DNA of 64,000 nucleotides from assembly GCF_009649845.1 (NCBI RefSeq), contig NZ_WJIE01000022.1, positions 1-64,000 on the forward strand, in the 5' to 3' direction. Shown here in pieces: positions 1 to 8,097 of the stretch. The translations under genes were made by a program, and so were the position numbers. The stretch is from Polyangium spumosum. GTDB lineage: Bacteria; Myxococcota_A; Polyangia; Polyangiales; Polyangiaceae. Each line of letters opens with the position of its first letter. The stretch's first letter is position 1. Under the pieces are notes generated by a model. The model had not been told where the DNA came from. It saw only the letters and a list, made by a program, of their open reading frames with translations, and ran no database searches.

Positions 1-2
1 TC

Positions 3-488
3 GTCGACGAGGTGTTCGTCGAGCCCGGCAACCACGCGATCAAGGCCATGAAGGGCGGCTACTGGTTGAACCAGACGTTCGTGAAGATCGGCCCGGGGGA
101 GCGACAGCCGCTCTCGATCGCGATGCAGCTACGCTACGAGAGTCATCACGTCGCGTTCGGCCGGCCCGTGAGTCTCAACATCAATGCCAACCTGGGGGAG
201 AGGTCGGAGCCGACGTGGCCGAGGAACCTCATGATTGCGAGCGGGGTGGGGATAGGGCTGGGTCTCGGGGGGCTCATCACGGGCCTGATCATGAACGTGA
301 ATGCACCGGACGACGGGACCGTGACAACAGGGAAGGGGCTCGCTTATGCGGGTGGTATCGTTGGAGCCCTCTCCGTGACGGGCCTCATCATCGGCATCGC
401 CAGCCGTCCGACCCCGCCCAATGTCATCATTCAGCCCCAGGTCTCGAACGACGGGGGCGGCATCGGGGTCAGCGGTGTGATTCCGTAG
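3..488 (+). CDS. C-terminal part of a membrane-associated protein (5' end outside window)
   Basis: The reading frame is open from the first bases of the window, so the start lies upstream and only about 161 residues are visible. The first part resembles a PEGA-like beta domain (an EPGNH segment followed by alternating beta-type residues). Two glycine-rich hydrophobic segments follow, near visible residues 78-98 and 115-135, probably a membrane hairpin. The C-terminus is short and polar. This layout is common in myxobacterial envelope proteins with an N-terminal TPR or PEGA region, but the diagnostic part is missing. Function not assigned. Confidence 0.6.
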   Translation, partial: VDEVFVEPGNHAIKAMKGGYWLNQTFVKIGPGERQPLSIAMQLRYESHHVAFGRPVSLNINANLGERSEPTWPRNLMIASGVGIGLGLGGLITGLIMNVNAPDDGTVTTGKGLAYAGGIVGALSVTGLIIGIASRPTPPNVIIQPQVSNDGGGIGVSGVIP

Positions 489-567
489 GGGCATCGGAGC
501 ATCCTTTGCCTCATGATTTCTTGCACAGCGGAGCCTGCGGCCCTTGTCGCGGCGGCGGATCGTGGGA

Positions 568-1182
568 TCAAGTCCCGAAACAATGCCGTCCCGGATAATT
601 ATCAGGGGCGCGCGCAGGGCCGCATGTTACGGGGTACGTGGATTGCGAGCCCGGGTGTATCTCCTGCCGTTTCTTCTCGCATTCCTCGTCGGAGATGCAC
701 GATCGACAGCGCCCCTCGAAGCAGACGCCGCGGCAGTAACGGCTCTCCGAACATTGGTTTCCCATGTTGTGGCCGCAGGTAAAGATGGGCTCACAATGCC
801 CTCGATTGCAGAACCCCTCGCCACACTCCTCGTCCTTCGTGCACGCTCGGTCCGGCACGTCCTTCGACCATAAACGCATGGGACAGGTGTCCATGATCTC
901 CTTCTCTCGCGGCGTGAGGGTGAGACCAAAGTCCTCCTCGGCGCGTCGCGAGAACGGTCGCTCGTCGGGGTAACGTTGGCAGTCTGCTACATTGCAAACA
1001 TTCTTGTCACTGCCCGCAGACGCATCGGCTCCCCCGTCCGTCGATGCAACCGCGCCCCCATCCACCGAGCCCGCGCTCGCCTGTAGAGGAGGAGCCTCGA
1101 CACCGCCTCCTCCCAGCGGCGGCGTACCCGACGAACACGCGACCAGCGTGACGAGAGCGTACAGCCCACAACTTCGGCTCAT
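568..1182 (-). CDS. Cysteine-rich lipoprotein, function unknown
   Basis: Predicted 204-aa secreted lipoprotein. The ATG at 1182 follows a GAGG box with 6-nt spacing, and the N-terminus is a short hydrophobic stretch ending in a VACSS lipobox. A Gly/Ala/Ser-rich spacer comes next, then a C-terminal cysteine-rich region with CTKDEECGEGFC-type spacing, as in EGF- or Dickkopf-like disulfide domains of myxobacterial surface proteins. It starts 8 nt after the stop of the neprosin-type gene, so the two are probably cotranscribed. A longer N-terminal extension is open but would overlap that gene and has no better ribosome site. Substrate and partner unknown. Confidence 0.7.
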   Translation of the reverse strand: MSRSCGLYALVTLVACSSGTPPLGGGGVEAPPLQASAGSVDGGAVASTDGGADASAGSDKNVCNVADCQRYPDERPFSRRAEEDFGLTLTPREKEIMDTCPMRLWSKDVPDRACTKDEECGEGFCNRGHCEPIFTCGHNMGNQCSESRYCRGVCFEGRCRSCISDEECEKKRQEIHPGSQSTYPVTCGPARAPDNYPGRHCFGT

Positions 1183-1190
1183 CGTTTGCC

Positions 1191-2522
1191 TCACGGTTTC
1201 TTGCATAAAGGATCCTTGCCGCCCGGGCCGCCGAGCAGAAAGTATTGCCATGGCCATCCCAAATCCACCATCGACGACCGCGTGTAGCACGAAGGCTCGT
1301 ATGGCTTCGACCAGCGCTCGAACGCATCGTCCTGCGGATCCGTCACCAGCCAGTTCATGTCCAGGTACTTGGGTTCTCGCACCCAGGCCACGTGGCCCGC
1401 CGGCGCCGTGGCGAACTGCCCGCTGCCCATCTCGGTTGGCGCCCAGCCGTCTTCTGGCTTCGGATCAAAAACCTCACCGTAATAGTGCACCCCGCACGCC
1501 CCCTGTTTCAGAGTCGGCAAAAGTTCGTGCGAATAGTGTCCCAGGGGGCGGCCATTGTAGAAGGCCCACCAGCTCCCCTGGGGGTCCATGACCCAGGCGA
1601 GCCACGCCTCCGTCTGCGCCCCGCCAGGCACCGACGGCGTCACGACCTCGCCAAGCGTCGTCCACGGCCACCCGTTCACCGCCTCCGGGGGCATCTCCGT
1701 GAAGTGCGCTGCCTGGAAATCGTAGCTGTGCGTGACATTTCCGTTGACATTTTGATAGTACTCGACTCGTAGCCGCAACTCCTGCTTGTTCGTGACCCAG
1801 TCCGCGCCGCTGTTGACGCGATCGACCGTGAGCAGGAGCCCGATGAACTCCGTGGCGTCGCCGACCGCCGGGCAGCGCACGGCGAGCTCGATCAAGCTGA
1901 AGGTCCGATCCGCCACCTCGGGCTTGAACTGGTTGATCCGCGCCGAAGCACCCCGGTTCGGCGCCACCACGTTGAGCCCCGCGTACAGCCGATACGCCGC
2001 ATCCGGCAACCCATGCACCTGATGGTTCGTGATCCAGTCCTGGATCGACGTCGCCCCCGTGTCCTCCAGGATGTATCGCGAGAAATCCGGCCGGTTGAAC
2101 AACGTCGCGTCCGTCGGCCCCCACAGCTCCGGATATTGCTCCACCTCGGTGAGCGCATGCGTGACGCCCTCGGGCAGCGCCGTGCTGGAGAGCAGCGCCG
2201 GGATCTCCGGCACCGTCACGCCGAGCGGAGGCATCTGGACATAGTCCAGGATATCCCCCGAATACCCCTGCACCGTCTTCGTGATGGGCTTGTCCTTGTA
2301 GACCACCTTCGCGATGTACGCGTCCACCTCGTCCTTGCGCCTTTGTTGCTCGGGCGTGAACTCCGGCGGCGGGACGCGCCATTCCTCGGGATCGGGCAAC
2401 GCGGACGTCTTGCCGTCCGCGCCGCCCGCGCCCGAAGGCCCGGTCCCGTCACCCAGGACGATCACACACGCGCCATTGAAGGGTAGGAGCGAGGTCACGA
2501 CGACGAGCGCCATGTTTCGCAT
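1191..2522 (-). CDS. Neprosin-family prolyl endopeptidase-like lipoprotein
   Basis: Predicted 443-aa lipoprotein (signal MRNMALVVVTSLLPFNGAC, lipobox FNGAC). The C-terminal half matches the neprosin (DUF239) pattern: a GSWWAFYNGRPLGHYS segment, then HYYGEVFD and TEMGSG. These correspond to the WW..Y..G..VGYWP, WGGEV and T.MGSG blocks of plant and bacterial neprosins, glutamic peptidases that cleave after proline. The N-terminal half is the less conserved activation/NAP region. The start at 2522 was chosen because it directly precedes the signal peptide; an in-frame GTG at 2576 is possible. Probably acts at the cell surface or outside, with the cysteine-rich lipoprotein encoded just downstream. 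Confidence 0.72.
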   Translation of the reverse strand: MRNMALVVVTSLLPFNGACVIVLGDGTGPSGAGGADGKTSALPDPEEWRVPPPEFTPEQQRRKDEVDAYIAKVVYKDKPITKTVQGYSGDILDYVQMPPLGVTVPEIPALLSSTALPEGVTHALTEVEQYPELWGPTDATLFNRPDFSRYILEDTGATSIQDWITNHQVHGLPDAAYRLYAGLNVVAPNRGASARINQFKPEVADRTFSLIELAVRCPAVGDATEFIGLLLTVDRVNSGADWVTNKQELRLRVEYYQNVNGNVTHSYDFQAAHFTEMPPEAVNGWPWTTLGEVVTPSVPGGAQTEAWLAWVMDPQGSWWAFYNGRPLGHYSHELLPTLKQGACGVHYYGEVFDPKPEDGWAPTEMGSGQFATAPAGHVAWVREPKYLDMNWLVTDPQDDAFERWSKPYEPSCYTRSSMVDLGWPWQYFLLGGPGGKDPLCKKP

Positions 2523-2625
2523 GGCTTCACGTCGTCGGCGTATGCGGCGGGAAGGAAGGATGGTCACGGCGCACACTACGAGGGCGCCGTCGAGGCGTCA
2601 AGCCGCCATCCAGGCTCGTGCGGGC

Positions 2626-3111
2626 TCAGTCTTTTTTGGGGCCCTTCGCCTCTTTGGCCTTTTGCCGCGTGGCGGCGCCTTTTTGCGCGGCGCCGTATTG
2701 GTATTCCAGGAGCGATTCCAGGGGCCCGATCACCTCGGCGGGGTTGTTCGTGCGCTCGGCGCGGCGGCGGGTCTGCGCGGCGGCCTCGGCGACGAGGGTG
2801 CCGATGACGTGGCGCGTCTCCTGGCGCCCCTCGAAGAGCAGCTCGGTGAGCTTCACGGACGCGGCATGCAATTTCGTGAGCCGCTGCTCCTTCGCGAACT
2901 CCTCGGAGAGACGCTCGATATCCTTCGGATTGATCCCCGCGCGATCGAGAACATCGGGTTTGGCATTGATGAGCAAGCGGGCGACGTCTTCGTAGCCATC
3001 ATGGACCTTGGTGAGGCCCTGCACGCGCTCGGCCGTGATATCGGGGAGCGTCAGATCACTGGCGTCGATATGTTGTTCACCGACGTCCGGGAACTTGGGA
3101 TCTCCTGCCAT
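2626..3111 (-). CDS. Conserved helical protein, function unknown
   Basis: 161-aa soluble, charged protein, mostly helical by composition, with a lysine/alanine-rich C-terminus (KAKEAKGPKKD). The ATG at 3111 is fixed by an excellent ribosome site (AAAGGAGG, 4 nt before the ATG). The frame stays open upstream through the 21-bp repeat array, which would add an Arg-Pro-Ser-Glu repetitive N-terminus, but no start there is as well supported. No signal peptide, membrane segment or catalytic motif was seen. It is divergent from the operon at 3591, with the array in between. Confidence 0.7.
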   Translation of the reverse strand: MAGDPKFPDVGEQHIDASDLTLPDITAERVQGLTKVHDGYEDVARLLINAKPDVLDRAGINPKDIERLSEEFAKEQRLTKLHAASVKLTELLFEGRQETRHVIGTLVAEAAAQTRRRAERTNNPAEVIGPLESLLEYQYGAAQKGAATRQKAKEAKGPKKD

Positions 3112-3194
3112 CCTGCCTCCTTTCGGTATTGCTGGAAACGGAGGACGAGCTTGCCATGATGTCTTGGTCGTTTGCAAGCACGATCGCGTCGGAC

Positions 3195-3530
3195 GAGGCT
3201 CCAAGGGTCTTGGACGAGGCTCCAAGGGTCTTGGACGAGGCTCCGAGGGTCGTGCGAGAGCCTCCAAGGGTCGTGCGAGAGGCTCCAAGGGTCGTGCGAG
3301 AGGCTCCAAGGGTCGTGGACGTGGCTCCGAGGGGCGTGCGAGAGGCTCCGAGGGTCGTGGACGTGGCTCCGAGGATCGTGGGCGAGGCTCCAAGGATCGT
3401 GGACGAGGCTCCGAGGATCGTGGACGTGGCTTCGAGGATCGTGGACGAAGCTCCGAGGATCGGGTGACAGGCTCCGAGGGTCGTGGATGAGGCTCCGAGG
3501 ATCGTGGACGAGGCTTCAGGGATCGTGCCT
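3195..3530. repeat. Tandem array A: 16 copies of a 21-bp unit
   Basis: Sixteen consecutive units, each exactly 21 bp, consensus GAGGCTCCRAGGRTCGTGGAC, with no spacers. Copies differ by one to several substitutions and never by an indel, so the phase is kept throughout. The unit is two helical turns of B-DNA. Because 21 is a multiple of three, long artificial frames run through it on both strands (Asp-Glu-Ala-Pro-Arg heptads on plus, Arg-Pro-Arg-Ser-Glu-Pro on minus). No ribosome site supports translation. It fills the divergent gap between genes starting at 3111 (minus) and 3591 (plus). Confidence 0.9.
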
Positions 3531-3590
3531 CCTCTTCCAAGGCATCCCGACCGCCAGCTACCATCACTCGTCAAGCGAGGGGGTGCGCTC

Positions 3591-4292
3591 ATGGGCAAGG
3601 CAGGCAGGAGGGGGCGGCGGCAGCTTGCAGGGGCGGCGCTGCTCGGTACGGGTTTGGCCGTATGCATGGCGCCGATGGGATGCGGGGCGACGGACGAGCG
3701 CGCCGCGCTGCCCGAGCGCCGGGCGAATGGGGCGCTCCCTGCGAGCACGGTGCGCGCGCTTCAGGCGTGCGCGGAGGAGCGAGCGGGGCGGCTCCAGCGT
3801 CGGGCGTACGAAATCGAGTTCGCGGTCGAGCTGCGGGGCGATCGCGTCACGGAGGTGAAGCCCAAGGGCGCGCGGCTCGACGATACCAGCCTCGAACGGT
3901 GCATGATCGACGCGCTGCGGACGATGCCGGACGCGGGGTTCTCACCGGACCCGGACGAGCTGACCTCGCGCGGAGGCCTCTTGCCTGCACGAGGCGTGCT
4001 GGCGAACACGTCGCTGTTGCCCCAGGTGTACCGGTTGATTCCGGTGGTCGTTGGGTCGTCCGGGACCATGATCGTGATCGCGGTCGTGGTGCTCGTGGTG
4101 GTCGCGGTCGTGGCGTCGAGGGACGATACCGATGAGGAGGCCGAGAGGGAGCGGTGCAGGAAGGTGAAGGCACGATGCATCGATGAATGCACCGACGAAT
4201 TCATGCCGTCTGGCTCGCTGGACGGCATGCCATACCATGATTGCTTGCGAAAATGCCTGGAGGCAGAGGGCTGTTTCAAGCTTCTCAAGTGA
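3591..4292 (+). CDS. Secreted/lipid-anchored protein with AgmX-like region, membrane segment and Cys-rich tail
   Basis: 233 aa. The ATG at 3591 follows a GAGGGGG box. A hydrophobic signal ends at a possible lipobox (APMGC). The region near residues 45-110 (ACAEER ... VTEVKPKGA ... LERCMIDALR) resembles the AgmX/PglI TonB-like C-terminal fold also seen in the gene at 34320. A strong hydrophobic helix of Val/Ile follows near residues 160-180. The tail has six cysteines with CIDEC and CLRKC spacing. First gene of a close plus-strand run (gaps of 37, 23 and 13 nt to the next three genes). Role unknown. Confidence 0.7.
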   Translation: MGKAGRRGRRQLAGAALLGTGLAVCMAPMGCGATDERAALPERRANGALPASTVRALQACAEERAGRLQRRAYEIEFAVELRGDRVTEVKPKGARLDDTSLERCMIDALRTMPDAGFSPDPDELTSRGGLLPARGVLANTSLLPQVYRLIPVVVGSSGTMIVIAVVVLVVVAVVASRDDTDEEAERERCRKVKARCIDECTDEFMPSGSLDGMPYHDCLRKCLEAEGCFKLLK

Positions 4293-4329
4293 CACAACAT
4301 GGATCGTCGGTAGATACAGGGAGCAACCA

Positions 4330-4773
4330 ATGGACAAGAAGACCGCCGAGGAGCTGCTCGCGATATCGATGGATTGCTCGCGCGAGACGAACGAGTCGAT
4401 GAGGCGAGTCATGGAACGGTGCGACGAGGAGACGTTCAAGATCTATCGTGGGCATGGCGGGAGGATCATGGGCTACCTCTTCACCGAGGTCATTGCGCCG
4501 ATTCAAAGCGAGCATCTCGAGCTCGCGCCGCCGGATTTCAAGCCCATGCAGGTCGTCGAGCGGCCGAGGCTGAGGCTCACGAAGGAGACCCAGGACGAGT
4601 TGATCGCGTCGCTGAACCAACTCCACGAGCGGATCGAGGCGATGGCAGGCTTCGTGCGCGAGAACAGCGACGCGGTGGAAGCTGCGGCGTATCGTGGCAG
4701 GATCCATGAAGTGCTCGTTCACATTTGCGAGGCAATGGCGTGTGTGCTGGCTGCACACGTCGAAGAGAAGTGA
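4330..4773 (+). CDS. Small helical protein, paralogue of the next gene
   Basis: 147-aa soluble protein with an AGGGAG ribosome site before the ATG. Its first 65 residues align with the whole of the next product: MDKKTAEEL against MDRDTAEKL, then GYLFTEVIAPIQSEHLELAP against GYLYTDVLSPLYQEHPDLKP. The two are therefore tandem paralogues, and the longer one carries an extra helical C-terminal half (about residues 75-147). No known domain recognised. Position between a membrane-anchored protein and an AAA ATPase suggests an adaptor or regulator. Confidence 0.65.
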   Translation: MDKKTAEELLAISMDCSRETNESMRRVMERCDEETFKIYRGHGGRIMGYLFTEVIAPIQSEHLELAPPDFKPMQVVERPRLRLTKETQDELIASLNQLHERIEAMAGFVRENSDAVEAAAYRGRIHEVLVHICEAMACVLAAHVEEK

Positions 4774-4796
4774 TGGCACCTGCGCGAGAAGAGACA

Positions 4797-5012
4797 ATGG
4801 ACCGAGACACCGCCGAAAAGCTGAACACGATCACACTCGAGACGTATTTCAGGATCTACGACGCCATCGCCATCGTACGCGCGAGCCTCTCGGAGCCCGA
4901 ACGAAAAGAATACATCATGGGATTCGGGAGAGCGCTCGGGTATCTCTACACGGACGTCCTCAGCCCTCTCTACCAAGAACATCCGGATCTCAAACCCGAC
5001 AACATCGCATGA
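4797..5012 (+). CDS. Small helical protein (71 aa), paralogue of the preceding gene
   Basis: Predicted 71 aa, aligning with the N-terminal half of the preceding product. The start at 4797 is chosen because MDRDTAEKL aligns with the paralogue's MDKKTAEEL and a GAAGAG box precedes it. A second in-frame ATG at 4773 overlaps the upstream stop (TGATG), so coupled initiation there is an alternative that would add eight residues. The AAA ATPase begins 13 nt after the stop. Function unknown. Confidence 0.6.
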   Translation: MDRDTAEKLNTITLETYFRIYDAIAIVRASLSEPERKEYIMGFGRALGYLYTDVLSPLYQEHPDLKPDNIA

Positions 5013-5025
5013 TCGAGCACCACCC

Positions 5026-5808
5026 ATGACCTCGAAGAGAGCCACGAAGCCGCCCTTCGCGGGCCAGATGTACCTCCAGGGGCTCTACTCCCTCGCCGAG
5101 CGTATCCCCGCCGAGGCGCGCTTCCCGTTCAACCTGCCCTTCGTCCGTGGCCTCGACCTCGGGCTCGATCGGCCGGTCACCTTCTTCGTCGGGGAGAATG
5201 GCTCCGGGAAGTCCACGCTGCTCGAGGCCATCGCGGACCTTTGTGGTTTCCACGTGGCCGGCGGAGGGGGCACCGACACCTTGTACGCCGCGCACGAGGC
5301 CGGCTCCGAGCTCGCCCGCGCGCTCCGCCCGCGTTTTCGGCATCGTCCCCGCGACGGCTTCTTTTTCCGCGCCGAGACGCTGGTGAACTTCGCCACGCTC
5401 CTCGAAGAACGCGAGCGCGATCCGGATTTCAACGGCGATCCCTACATGCGTTACGGCGGCAAGACATTACACCGCCGCTCGCATGGCGAGGCGTTCCTCG
5501 ACGTCTTCCAGCATCGCGTCCACGAAGGGCTCTTCCTCATCGACGAGCCCGAAGCGGCGCTGTCTCCGCAGCGACAGCTCACGCTCCTTTATCTGCTCCG
5601 GGATCGCGTCGAGCGCGGCGGCGCGCAGTTCATCATCGCCACCCACGCGCCCATCCTGCTCACATTGCCGGGGGCCGTCATCCTCGACTTCGACGATCCC
5701 GCGTTGCCGGTGGTCACTTTGCAGGACACGAAGCATTACCAGATCACGCGAGGGATCCTGGAGCGCCCCGAGCGGTACTGGAAATCCGAGGGACCGCCCC
5801 GGCCATGA
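5026..5808 (+). CDS. AAA-family ATPase of the ABC/SMC-like type (COG3910-like)
   Basis: 260-aa soluble ATPase with Walker A GENGSGKST (residues 56-64), a signature-like SHGE (152-155), Walker B LFLIDEPEAAL (169-179) and an H-loop TH (206-207). The order and short length match the stand-alone predicted ATPases of COG3910, related to AAA_21/SMC heads, rather than a transporter; there is no membrane partner. The ATG is 13 nt after the small paralogue gene, so it is likely cotranscribed with the three genes before it. Its substrate or effector is unknown; such ATPases often power DNA- or nuclease-linked reactions, which is only inference here. Confidence 0.8.
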   Translation: MTSKRATKPPFAGQMYLQGLYSLAERIPAEARFPFNLPFVRGLDLGLDRPVTFFVGENGSGKSTLLEAIADLCGFHVAGGGGTDTLYAAHEAGSELARALRPRFRHRPRDGFFFRAETLVNFATLLEERERDPDFNGDPYMRYGGKTLHRRSHGEAFLDVFQHRVHEGLFLIDEPEAALSPQRQLTLLYLLRDRVERGGAQFIIATHAPILLTLPGAVILDFDDPALPVVTLQDTKHYQITRGILERPERYWKSEGPPRP

Positions 5809-5824
5809 GGCCCATACCGCTCGC

Positions 5825-6199
5825 TCACTCCGGCGCGCCCGCCTCGATCCACGCGCGCACCGCCGCCGCGGAGTCACCCCACGAGACCGGGTGGCCCTGG
5901 CCCATCGGGACGGTGTAATAGGGGCTGGCGTCGGGATCGCCGGGCGTGACGCGGGCTCTTGCGTTGCGATAGGCGCTCATCGCTCCGCCCGGCATTCGCT
6001 CGTGGCACCCGTCGCAGCGGTCCTTGGCGAGCGGACCCACGCCTTCCTGGAACGTCGCCGGCGCCAGCGCGGACGAGGCATCCGCGCATGCCGGAAGGCC
6101 GAGGCCGACGACCAAAACGAACCCGAGGAGCTTGCTCCCCCTCGCCGCGGGCGCAGCGGGCGCGACGGCCCTGCGCGGGGTCGGGCGAATGCCTACCAC
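5825..6199 (-). CDS. Cytochrome c-type lipoprotein (single CXXCH)
   Basis: 124 aa from a GTG at 6199, chosen because AGGAGG stands 5 nt upstream. The N-terminus is an Arg/Pro/Ala-rich stretch followed by a hydrophobic segment ending at LPAC, a likely lipobox. The mature part has one heme-attachment motif, CDGCH, a possible distal methionine in VPMGQGH and a closing VRAWIEAGA helix, as in small periplasmic mono-heme cytochromes c. Divergent from the oxidoreductase operon at 6358, with 158 bp between the starts, which suggests one electron-transfer module. Confidence 0.75.
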   Translation of the reverse strand: MVGIRPTPRRAVAPAAPAARGSKLLGFVLVVGLGLPACADASSALAPATFQEGVGPLAKDRCDGCHERMPGGAMSAYRNARARVTPGDPDASPYYTVPMGQGHPVSWGDSAAAVRAWIEAGAPE

Positions 6200-6357
6200 G
6201 GTGACCTCCTGTGCGAGCGGCGCTCGAATGGGATGCGCCGCGCAGGGTCGCTCATGCAGCCCACGGGCCGCGTTTCCCCGATCCGGGTCGCTCGCCTCCC
6301 ATTCCACGCGCAAACACGTCGTATTCGAGCGGGTCCGATGCTTGCCAGGACGAGCTC

Positions 6358-7641
6358 GTGCTGAACCTCCCGCCCCGGCTCCTGGTGCTCGTCGCCGCCG
6401 CCCTCGCGGTGATACCCGCGCTCACGTGGGCGTGCTCCGCGGGCGCGGACGTCTTCACGTGGCGCGGGTTCTCTCGATTCTCGGGTTTCGCCGCCGCCGG
6501 TCTGTTCGCGGTCTCGATGTTGCTCATGATGCGCCTGACCTGGCTCGATCGGGCGTTCCGAGGCCTCGGGCACGTCTACCAGGCCCATCACGCGCTCGGG
6601 GTTGCGGGGTTTTTGCTGCTCCTCGTCCACCCGCTCGCGCTCGCGCTCGGCGCCTTTCTGGTCGAGCCCGCCGCGGCGCTCCGCCTCCTCTGGCCCGATC
6701 CTTCATCCGCGACCGTGTTTTCGGGCTGGATCGCGCTTCTCCTGTTCCTCTTCTTTTTTATCGTGACCGTCGCGCAACACATGCCGTTCCATCGCTGGCG
6801 TCGATGGCACCGGGCCATGGGGCTGGCGTACGGCGCCATGGTCTGGCACCTGGTCGCGGCGTATCGCGGCTCGTTGGCTGCCGGGCTCGCGCTCGGGCTC
6901 GTCGCGCTGGGGGTCCTCGGCTTCGCGCATCGCCTCCTCGTGGAGGATCCGCCCGGGCGAGGCCTCCGCTATCGGATCACCCGCGTGCGGCGCCGCGGAC
7001 CGAAGGTCGTGGACCTCGTGCTCGAGCCCCTCGACAAGGAGCTCCGCTTCGAGGCCGGCCAGTTCGTGTATCTCGCCATGCGCGATTCACCCGATTATCA
7101 GGCGTGTGGCGAGTCCCATCCTTACACCCTGACCGGTCGTCCCGACGATCCGTGCCTCCATGTCTCCGTGAAATCGTTGGGCTTCTGCACGCGGCACATC
7201 CAGGAGGTCACGGTCGGCACGGAGGCCGTGGTTCAGGGGCCCTTCGGCGGGCTGTTTCCGGCGCAAGCGCAGCATCGACCCCAGGTCTGGATCGGCGGAG
7301 GGATTGGAATCACGCCGTTCCTGGGCCGCGTGTCGATCCTCGCCGCCGACGGGCCGCCGATCGACATCGTGTACTGCGCCGGCAATGAAGCCGCGGCGCT
7401 TTACCTGGAGGATCTCCGCGAGCTGACCCGGGATCGCGCCAAAGTGCACATTCACACGATGTACGAGGATACCGACGGACTGCCGACGGTGCCCGCCATC
7501 GAATCACGCGTGGGCTCGCTCGAAGGGAGGGAGCTCATGCTCGCCGGCCCGCCGGCCATGGTGGAATCTCTCCGCCGAGCTCTGCGCGCGCACGGCGTGC
7601 CGGCGTCGCGTATTCACGCCGAGGAGGGCATGGCGCGATGA
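6358..7641 (+). CDS. Ferric-reductase-like transmembrane flavocytochrome
   Basis: 427 aa from a GTG at 6358 preceded by AGGA. The N-terminal 200 residues hold about six membrane helices with paired histidines (HHALGVAGF, LLVHPL, RWHRAMG, MVWHL), the bis-heme b pattern of ferric-reductase/NADPH-oxidase-like proteins. The C-terminal half is a ferredoxin-NADP reductase module, with an FAD site in SHPYTLTGRP and a nucleotide site in GGGIGITPFLG. It should move electrons from NAD(P)H across the membrane to an acceptor. The stop overlaps the cytochrome b5 start by 4 nt (ATGA), and a cytochrome c gene is divergent, so a periplasmic heme acceptor is plausible. Confidence 0.82.
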   Translation: MLNLPPRLLVLVAAALAVIPALTWACSAGADVFTWRGFSRFSGFAAAGLFAVSMLLMMRLTWLDRAFRGLGHVYQAHHALGVAGFLLLLVHPLALALGAFLVEPAAALRLLWPDPSSATVFSGWIALLLFLFFFIVTVAQHMPFHRWRRWHRAMGLAYGAMVWHLVAAYRGSLAAGLALGLVALGVLGFAHRLLVEDPPGRGLRYRITRVRRRGPKVVDLVLEPLDKELRFEAGQFVYLAMRDSPDYQACGESHPYTLTGRPDDPCLHVSVKSLGFCTRHIQEVTVGTEAVVQGPFGGLFPAQAQHRPQVWIGGGIGITPFLGRVSILAADGPPIDIVYCAGNEAAALYLEDLRELTRDRAKVHIHTMYEDTDGLPTVPAIESRVGSLEGRELMLAGPPAMVESLRRALRAHGVPASRIHAEEGMAR

Positions 7642-7997
7642 ACACGCGGCGCGTCGTCCTCGCTGCGGTGCTCGCCTTCGTGCTCGCGTGGGGCACGCTC
7701 GTGGGCCTCGCCGTGCAGAAAACCCGTCATCCTACCGCGCCCCGAGGAGCGCGGGTCCTGAGCCGCGCCGAGGTCGCGCGCCACGACCGACCCGAGGATT
7801 GCTGGCTCGTGATCCGCGGCAAGGTGTACGACGTGTCCGATTACATCGCCGCGCACCCCGCGCCGCCGCGGACGATCACCGAGCATTGCGGCGAGGAGAG
7901 CACGACGGCCTTCGAGACCAAGGAGCGCGGGCGATCCCATTCCCCGCAGGCCTGGCAGCTCCTCGAGAGTTACCTCGTCGGCGAGGTGGCGGATTGA
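7638..7997 (+). CDS. Membrane-anchored cytochrome b5-like heme protein
   Basis: 119 aa. The N-terminal hydrophobic segment (residues 5-27) is a signal anchor. The rest is a cytochrome b5 fold: LSRAEVARHD, CWLVIRGKVYDVSDY, HPAP (in place of HPGG) and a second axial histidine near SHSPQAWQLL. Translation is probably coupled to the upstream flavocytochrome through the ATGA overlap. The HPAP substitution and a compact core make it a divergent member, but both heme histidines are present. It likely accepts electrons from the reductase. Confidence 0.8.
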   Translation: MNTRRVVLAAVLAFVLAWGTLVGLAVQKTRHPTAPRGARVLSRAEVARHDRPEDCWLVIRGKVYDVSDYIAAHPAPPRTITEHCGEESTTAFETKERGRSHSPQAWQLLESYLVGEVAD

Positions 7998-8097
7998 GAA
8001 GATGTGCCGCGCACCCTGCGCCCGACCACGATCGGCCGATCGCCCCGTTCACGCACCCGCTTCCGTTCCCGCTCCCCCTTCTGCTACTGTCCGCCCG

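Noticed and set aside
3172-3567. Long repetitive proteins encoded in array A on both strands
   Set aside because: They arise because 21 is a multiple of three. No ribosome site or start supports them, and the flanking genes have good starts outside the array.
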